64,000 nucleotides of DNA from Actinomycetota bacterium (GTDB lineage: Bacteria; Actinomycetota; JAHEXW01): contig JANXYU010000003.1 of the NCBI GenBank assembly GCA_025355855.1, positions 24,713 to 88,712 of the forward strand, read 5' to 3'. Positions 59,584-64,000 of this stretch are shown piece after piece; positions within the stretch are counted from its first letter, which is position 1; every line of letters begins with the position of its first letter. The translations under genes were made by a program, and so were the position numbers. The notes under the pieces were generated by a model. The model did no database searches and was not told where the DNA came from. It worked only from the letters and a program-made list of their open reading frames with translations.

Positions 59584-59887
59584 TTTCCGTTACTTCTCGC
59601 ACCAGCCCGCGGAGCTCTCCCTCGTCAAAGCCAAGTATTACCTGACGGCCGTCATTAACCACGATAGTTGGAAAGGACGTGCTCTGGTTGTACTTCCACA
59701 TATCTTGGTAGGCGGCGTCCTGTTCGGCGCCGCTTAAGAGGTCGACATCGACATAGCTGTAGGCTAGACCAAGGTCCTGCAACATCGTCTTCGTCTTCTT
59801 ACACCAAACACAAGTGCTCAAGGTAAACAGCATGATGTCTTTGTCCTCCGAACCGGGAACCGATTCGATGTGAGTCTCGTAGCCCAT
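59576..59887 (-). CDS. Glutaredoxin/NrdH-like family protein
   Basis: MLFTLSTCVWCKKTKTMLQDLGLAYSYVDVDLL; STSFPTIVVNDGRQVILGFDE. Confidence 0.92.
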   Translation of the reverse strand: MGYETHIESVPGSEDKDIMLFTLSTCVWCKKTKTMLQDLGLAYSYVDVDLLSGAEQDAAYQDMWKYNQSTSFPTIVVNDGRQVILGFDEGELRGLVREVTENE

Positions 59888-59898
59888 TTTGTCCTCCC

Positions 59899-60750
59899 TT
59901 AGTAGGCTCCTCGAGCCATTAACTTAAAAGCCTTCACGATGCGCGCTGTCTGATTTCCCGGCGCGCCGGACCCGACCGGGTGGCCGTCAATCGCGGCTAC
60001 CGGCATGACCTCCATTAGCGTTCCGGTCAGAAATATCTCTTCGGCGTCGCCGATCTCGTCGTTAAGGATTGCGTCTTCTTTGCACGAGATTCCTTCGCGG
60101 CGACTAATCTCTAAAACCGCCTCGCGGGTGATACCGGGCGGCACGCGCTCGCCGACCGGCGGCGTCAACAGTATTCCATCCAGAACAGCGAAAATGTTGC
60201 TTTGGGACCCGCTCATCACGAATCCCTTTTTGGTTACCAGTAGCGCCTCGAAAGCGCGTTTAGCCTCCGCTTCCTTCTTGGCCATGACGTTGGGCAAGCA
60301 ATTAAGGGTATTGATCATCGCTAGATCGCTACGCCCGTCGATCACGTTGACGACGTCGACGCCGCGGTCGTAAAAGCTGTCCGGATAACCGGTGAACTCG
60401 TCGCAGGTGACAATCACACTTGGCTTGGCCGTAGCGGAGACGCGCTGCGGGTCGGCAAAATCACCCCGCGTGACGATCAAGCGAATCGTCGCTTCTTTGG
60501 ATTCGTTCGCGGCCAGGGTATCCAGGCAGGCCCGACGAAGGGTATCAAGCGATACCCCGAGTTCGAAACCGATCTTGCGCGCGCCCCAACCAAGCCTTTC
60601 GACATGGGCGTTTAGCTGAAACGGACGCCCTCCGTATACTCGGATGATTTCGTACAGGCCGTCGCCAAATAAGAGACCTCTGTCGGCCACGGAGACATGA
60701 GCGTCGTCCGGCGCTACTAGTTGGCCGTTAACAAAAGAAACCTCACCCAC
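59899..60750 (-). CDS. Class IV aminotransferase (IlvE/Dat-like)
   Basis: VSVADRGLLFGDGLYEIIRVYGGRPF; PPVGERVPPGITREAVLEI; EIFLTGTLMEVMPVAAIDG. Confidence 0.92.
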   Translation of the reverse strand: MGEVSFVNGQLVAPDDAHVSVADRGLLFGDGLYEIIRVYGGRPFQLNAHVERLGWGARKIGFELGVSLDTLRRACLDTLAANESKEATIRLIVTRGDFADPQRVSATAKPSVIVTCDEFTGYPDSFYDRGVDVVNVIDGRSDLAMINTLNCLPNVMAKKEAEAKRAFEALLVTKKGFVMSGSQSNIFAVLDGILLTPPVGERVPPGITREAVLEISRREGISCKEDAILNDEIGDAEEIFLTGTLMEVMPVAAIDGHPVGSGAPGNQTARIVKAFKLMARGAY

Positions 60751-60765
60751 ACCTCGCCCCTTCTC

Positions 60766-62118
60766 TTAGTAGTCCGGCGTATGTCTGGTATCTAGGTTGT
60801 CGAACTTCGCGAAATGATCGATGAACGCCAATCTGATCTCGCCCGTTGGTCCGTGCCGGTGTTTACGAACGAGTATCTCGGCGACACCCTTTTCGTCGGT
60901 GTGCTTATCGTATTCTTCGTCGCGGTAAATGAACGCGACAAGATCGGCGTCTTGCTCGATAGCCCCCGATTCACGGAGGTCGGAAAGTTGAGGGCGCTTG
61001 TCTGTGCGGCTTTCAACCGCCCGCGACAATTGGCTCAAAGCCAGGATCGGCACGTTTAGTTCCCGGCCCAGCAGCTTCATTGAACGAGAGATGTCACTCA
61101 CTTCCTGCTGACGGTTCTCGGTGCGGCTGTCGCCCTGCATCAGCTGCAGATAATCCACGATAATCAGTCCGAGAGGAGTTTTGCTATCCAAGCGGCGAGC
61201 TGTGCTGCGAATCGACAACATCGAGATGTTGGCGGTGTCGTTAATAAATATCGGTGCCTCGCTCAGACGGTTCATGGCGGAATTAACGCGCCGCCACTCC
61301 TCGTCTTTTAGCGTACTTTCCCGAAGATTGGCGCTGCTCACTCTGGCTTCGGAACACAACATGCGCATCGTAAGTTGAATCTTGCTCATTTCCAGGCTGA
61401 ATATCGCGACCGGTTTCTCTTGATTGAACGCGACATTCTGGGCAATGGATAAGGCGAATGACGTTTTCCCCATGCCCGGCCGGCCGGCGACAACTATGAA
61501 GTCAGAGGGCTGAAAACCGCCCGTCAGCTTGTCGAGATCACGGAAACCACTGGCGGCCCCGGTGACATGTCCCTTAGCCTGGCTAATGCGTTCCAATTCA
61601 TCGTATGTCTCGTTAAGGAGTGAGCCGATCGATTCCAGAGAGCCGGCAATACGGCGTTTGGAGACATCGAATATCAACCCTTCGGCTTGATCGATGACGT
61701 GTCTGATGTCTTCCGGCACTGAGTATCCCAGCGCCGTTATCTGGCTGGCGGCGTTTATTAGACGGCGCAAGATGGCGTTCTGGCTGACAATCTCGGCGTA
61801 ATAAAGAGCATGAGCGGCGGTTGGCACCAGGTTCACCAATGTGTGAATATAGGCTTTGCCGCCGACGTCGGTCAACCAGCCTTTACGGTTCAATAGCTCG
61901 GCCAGGGTAATGGCGTCGACCGGTTCACCTGAACCGTAGAGCTCGATGACAGTCTGAAATATCTTCTGATTGGCCTCGCGGTAGAAATCGGTCTGCTCGA
62001 CAATCTCGTGCACCTCGCCGATCGCGTCCCGGCTGAGCAACATCGCTCCCAGCAGGGACTCCTCCGCCTCCAAGTTATGAGGCGGAATCCGGTCGGGCGC
62101 TATCCTTGAGATGGCCAT
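60766..62118 (-). CDS. dnaB: Replicative DNA helicase
   Basis: PPHNLEAEESLLGAMLLS; FIVVAGRPGMGKTSFALSIAQNVA; LIIVDYLQLMQGDSRTENRQQEVSDISR. Confidence 0.97.
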   Translation of the reverse strand: MAISRIAPDRIPPHNLEAEESLLGAMLLSRDAIGEVHEIVEQTDFYREANQKIFQTVIELYGSGEPVDAITLAELLNRKGWLTDVGGKAYIHTLVNLVPTAAHALYYAEIVSQNAILRRLINAASQITALGYSVPEDIRHVIDQAEGLIFDVSKRRIAGSLESIGSLLNETYDELERISQAKGHVTGAASGFRDLDKLTGGFQPSDFIVVAGRPGMGKTSFALSIAQNVAFNQEKPVAIFSLEMSKIQLTMRMLCSEARVSSANLRESTLKDEEWRRVNSAMNRLSEAPIFINDTANISMLSIRSTARRLDSKTPLGLIIVDYLQLMQGDSRTENRQQEVSDISRSMKLLGRELNVPILALSQLSRAVESRTDKRPQLSDLRESGAIEQDADLVAFIYRDEEYDKHTDEKGVAEILVRKHRHGPTGEIRLAFIDHFAKFDNLDTRHTPDY

Positions 62119-62147
62119 TCTTTCTACCTCTGATTCGCTCGTGTTAC

Positions 62148-62780
62148 CTAGGATTTGTCTGCTTCGGTCGTTTCGTCGGTAATGTCTGCGTCGGCTTCTG
62201 TTTCAGTTAGATCTTTCGCTTCATCTCGCGACTCCGCCTGCGGCGCTTCAGCTTCGAGCGTAACCTCAGTGATTGAGGCGGTTTCCGGAGTCTCGGCGGC
62301 GGCCGCGGCTAGTTCCGCTTCTGTCGGCGTGCCCGCCAGCGGAGTGACTTCGATTTCCTGCTCTACGACGACGCCGGGATAGACGGTGATCCTAATCGCG
62401 TGTTTGCCCAGTGTCTTAATACCGCCGGCCGTGTTGATTTTTTTCTTGTCGAGCGACAAGTCCAGAGCGGCGTTGACGAAGTCGGCGATGTCCTGCCCGG
62501 TTACGGAACCGAACAGCCGGTTCTTCTCGCCGGCTCGCGCCTCGATCTTGATGGTCAGCGCGGCGATCTTGTCAGCCAGCTTCTGGGCGTCCTCGCGCTC
62601 GGCGACGCGCTTCTTCTCCGCCGACGCGATGAAATCACGCAGGTTGCGCATATTGCCGGCTGTCGCGGCGACTGCCAGATCGCGGGGGATAAGAAAATTT
62701 CGGGCATAGCCCGGCGCCACACGGATAACTTCGCCTTTTTGGCCGAGGCTATCAACATCTTGCTTTAAGATTACTTCCAT
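62148..62780 (-). CDS. rplI: 50S ribosomal protein L9 with acidic C-terminal extension
   Basis: MEVILKQDVDSLGQKGEVIRVAPGYARNFLIPRDLA; ~56-residue Ala/Glu/Thr-rich tail. Confidence 0.96.
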   Translation of the reverse strand: MEVILKQDVDSLGQKGEVIRVAPGYARNFLIPRDLAVAATAGNMRNLRDFIASAEKKRVAEREDAQKLADKIAALTIKIEARAGEKNRLFGSVTGQDIADFVNAALDLSLDKKKINTAGGIKTLGKHAIRITVYPGVVVEQEIEVTPLAGTPTEAELAAAAAETPETASITEVTLEAEAPQAESRDEAKDLTETEADADITDETTEADKS

Positions 62781-62857
62781 ACTGACTCCTTTAAATCGGT
62801 CTCTAAGGGACTTTTCATTATGTCATTTCACGGCGTAGAACGCCATAGGATCAAAGG

Positions 62858-63997
62858 TTATTCTTTTCTGGCCGGTTCTTTTTTATGCCTGGTGGAGGCC
62901 CGTTTAGCGATTATTTGCCCGGCTCGAACAACCGTGCGCGCCGGTGACTTGTTCTGGCTGCAGATGTCGTCCAGCGCGCTCACAAGATTATCAAGTTCCG
63001 CGTATTCGATCGTTAGCGGCGGCTCAAAACGCAGTACGTTCGGGTTATTCAGAGTAAACGCCGTAATGATGCCGTGTTTGTTGACCAACTGGCTGGCGAC
63101 CAAGCTGGCGAAATACTCGTGATAGAGCTTGTTTAAAGCGCCCTTAGTTATTTTATCCAGATAACCTTTGAACGGCTCGGTGAACTCCAGCCCGATCAAC
63201 AGGCCACGCCCCCGGACCTCTTTAATCATCGGATGATCGGCGCTCAAGGCAATCAGCTTCCCGAGCAGGTAAGCGCCTTTCTCCCGGGCTTGCCCGGTCA
63301 GATCATGCTCGACGATGTAGTTTACTGACGCCAGTCCGGCCGCGCAAGCCCGCGCGTTTCCCCCGAAGGTTGAGGTATGCAACAATGCCCGATCAAAGGT
63401 TCCGTAAGCCTTCTGCCAGTGGGCCGCGGTGGTCATTATCGCGCCGATTGGCATCAACCCGCCCCCTAGGGACTTGCTCAGCAACATAATGTCCGGATCG
63501 ACGTTTTCATATTCGCAGGCAAATAGGTTGCCCGTTCGGCCGAGACCGGTCTGTATCTCATCGGCTATGAATAAGGTTCCATGTTTTCGGCAAAGTGCCG
63601 CGGCTGACTTCAGGTAGCCATCCGGCGGAATAATGACGCCCGCCTCACCCTGAATCGGTTCAACTATAAAGGCGGCCACGTCGCCGCCTGCCAGCGCTGT
63701 CTCTAGAGTCGCTATGTCTCCAAACAATACATTCGAGCAGCCGTCCAAGAGCGGCAGGAAATGCTTCTTGTATTTCTCCCGTCCGGACACCGATAGGGAA
63801 CCCAGGGACTTGCCATGAAAAGCGCCGGTGGCGCTGACTATTTTGTATCGCCCAGTGACCAAGCGCGCCAGCTTTAGTCCGCCTTCTACGGCTTCAGTGC
63901 CGCTGTTACAGAAAAAGGTATGTTGCAGCTCCCCCGGCGCCAGTTGGGCCAGGTTACGGGCCAGGGCGGCAGGCAAAGCGCCCAGAGCGGCCTGCAA
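62858..63997 (-). CDS. Class III aminotransferase (putrescine/acetylornithine type), 5' end truncated by window
   Basis: FFCNSGTEAVEGGLKLAR; LFIADEIQTGLGRTGNLFACEYENVDPDIMLLSKSLGGGLMPIGA; coding runs to the window edge. Confidence 0.88.
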   Translation of the reverse strand: MQAALGALPAALARNLAQLAPGELQHTFFCNSGTEAVEGGLKLARLVTGRYKIVSATGAFHGKSLGSLSVSGREKYKKHFLPLLDGCSNVLFGDIATLETALAGGDVAAFIVEPIQGEAGVIIPPDGYLKSAAALCRKHGTLFIADEIQTGLGRTGNLFACEYENVDPDIMLLSKSLGGGLMPIGAIMTTAAHWQKAYGTFDRALLHTSTFGGNARACAAGLASVNYIVEHDLTGQAREKGAYLLGKLIALSADHPMIKEVRGRGLLIGLEFTEPFKGYLDKITKGALNKLYHEYFASLVASQLVNKHGIITAFTLNNPNVLRFEPPLTIEYAELDNLVSALDDICSQNKSPARTVVRAGQIIAKRASTRHKKEPARKE

Positions 63998-64000
63998 AAT

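Noticed and set aside
1-64000. Prophage, transposon or defence island
   Set aside because: No integrase, transposase, structural phage, restriction or toxin-antitoxin signatures seen in any frame.

Overview
This is a chromosomal housekeeping window, gene-dense and mostly minus-strand, with about 68 supported protein genes and 5 tRNAs. The likely source is an anaerobe with Gram-positive-type genes; lineage cannot be fixed from the sequence alone. Main blocks: (i) a spoVG - NTP transferase - ispE - veg - rsmA - RlpA-like - metG - abrB - rsmI neighbourhood whose order resembles the Bacillus abrB-spoVG region; (ii) MoxR/DUF58/transglutaminase genes; (iii) a CO dehydrogenase (cooS) - ferredoxin - DUF1858 - two membrane-anchored multiheme cytochromes island; (iv) an exported ATPase-less Lon-type protease; (v) a tRNA cluster (Phe, Asp, Val, Glu, Lys) carrying two copies of a structured ~142-bp repeat flush against tRNA 3' ends; (vi) split purine biosynthesis clusters (purH-HAD-purN-pfkB-purM and purF-L-Q-S-C-B-E-D-A); (vii) two-subunit pyruvate carboxylase, a ferredoxin:disulfide reductase-rubredoxin fusion with a glutaredoxin, dnaB and rplI. 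I see no prophage, transposase, CRISPR array or classical defence system. The most unusual signals are the tRNA-abutting cloverleaf-like repeat, a poly-C tract separating a signal-peptide leader from a beta-propeller ORF, a paired-palindrome element shared by two convergent intergenic regions, an unlisted 52-aa Cys-tailed small ORF, and the CODH-cytochrome island. All calls come from reading the sequence and ORF translations; no database search or folding was run.
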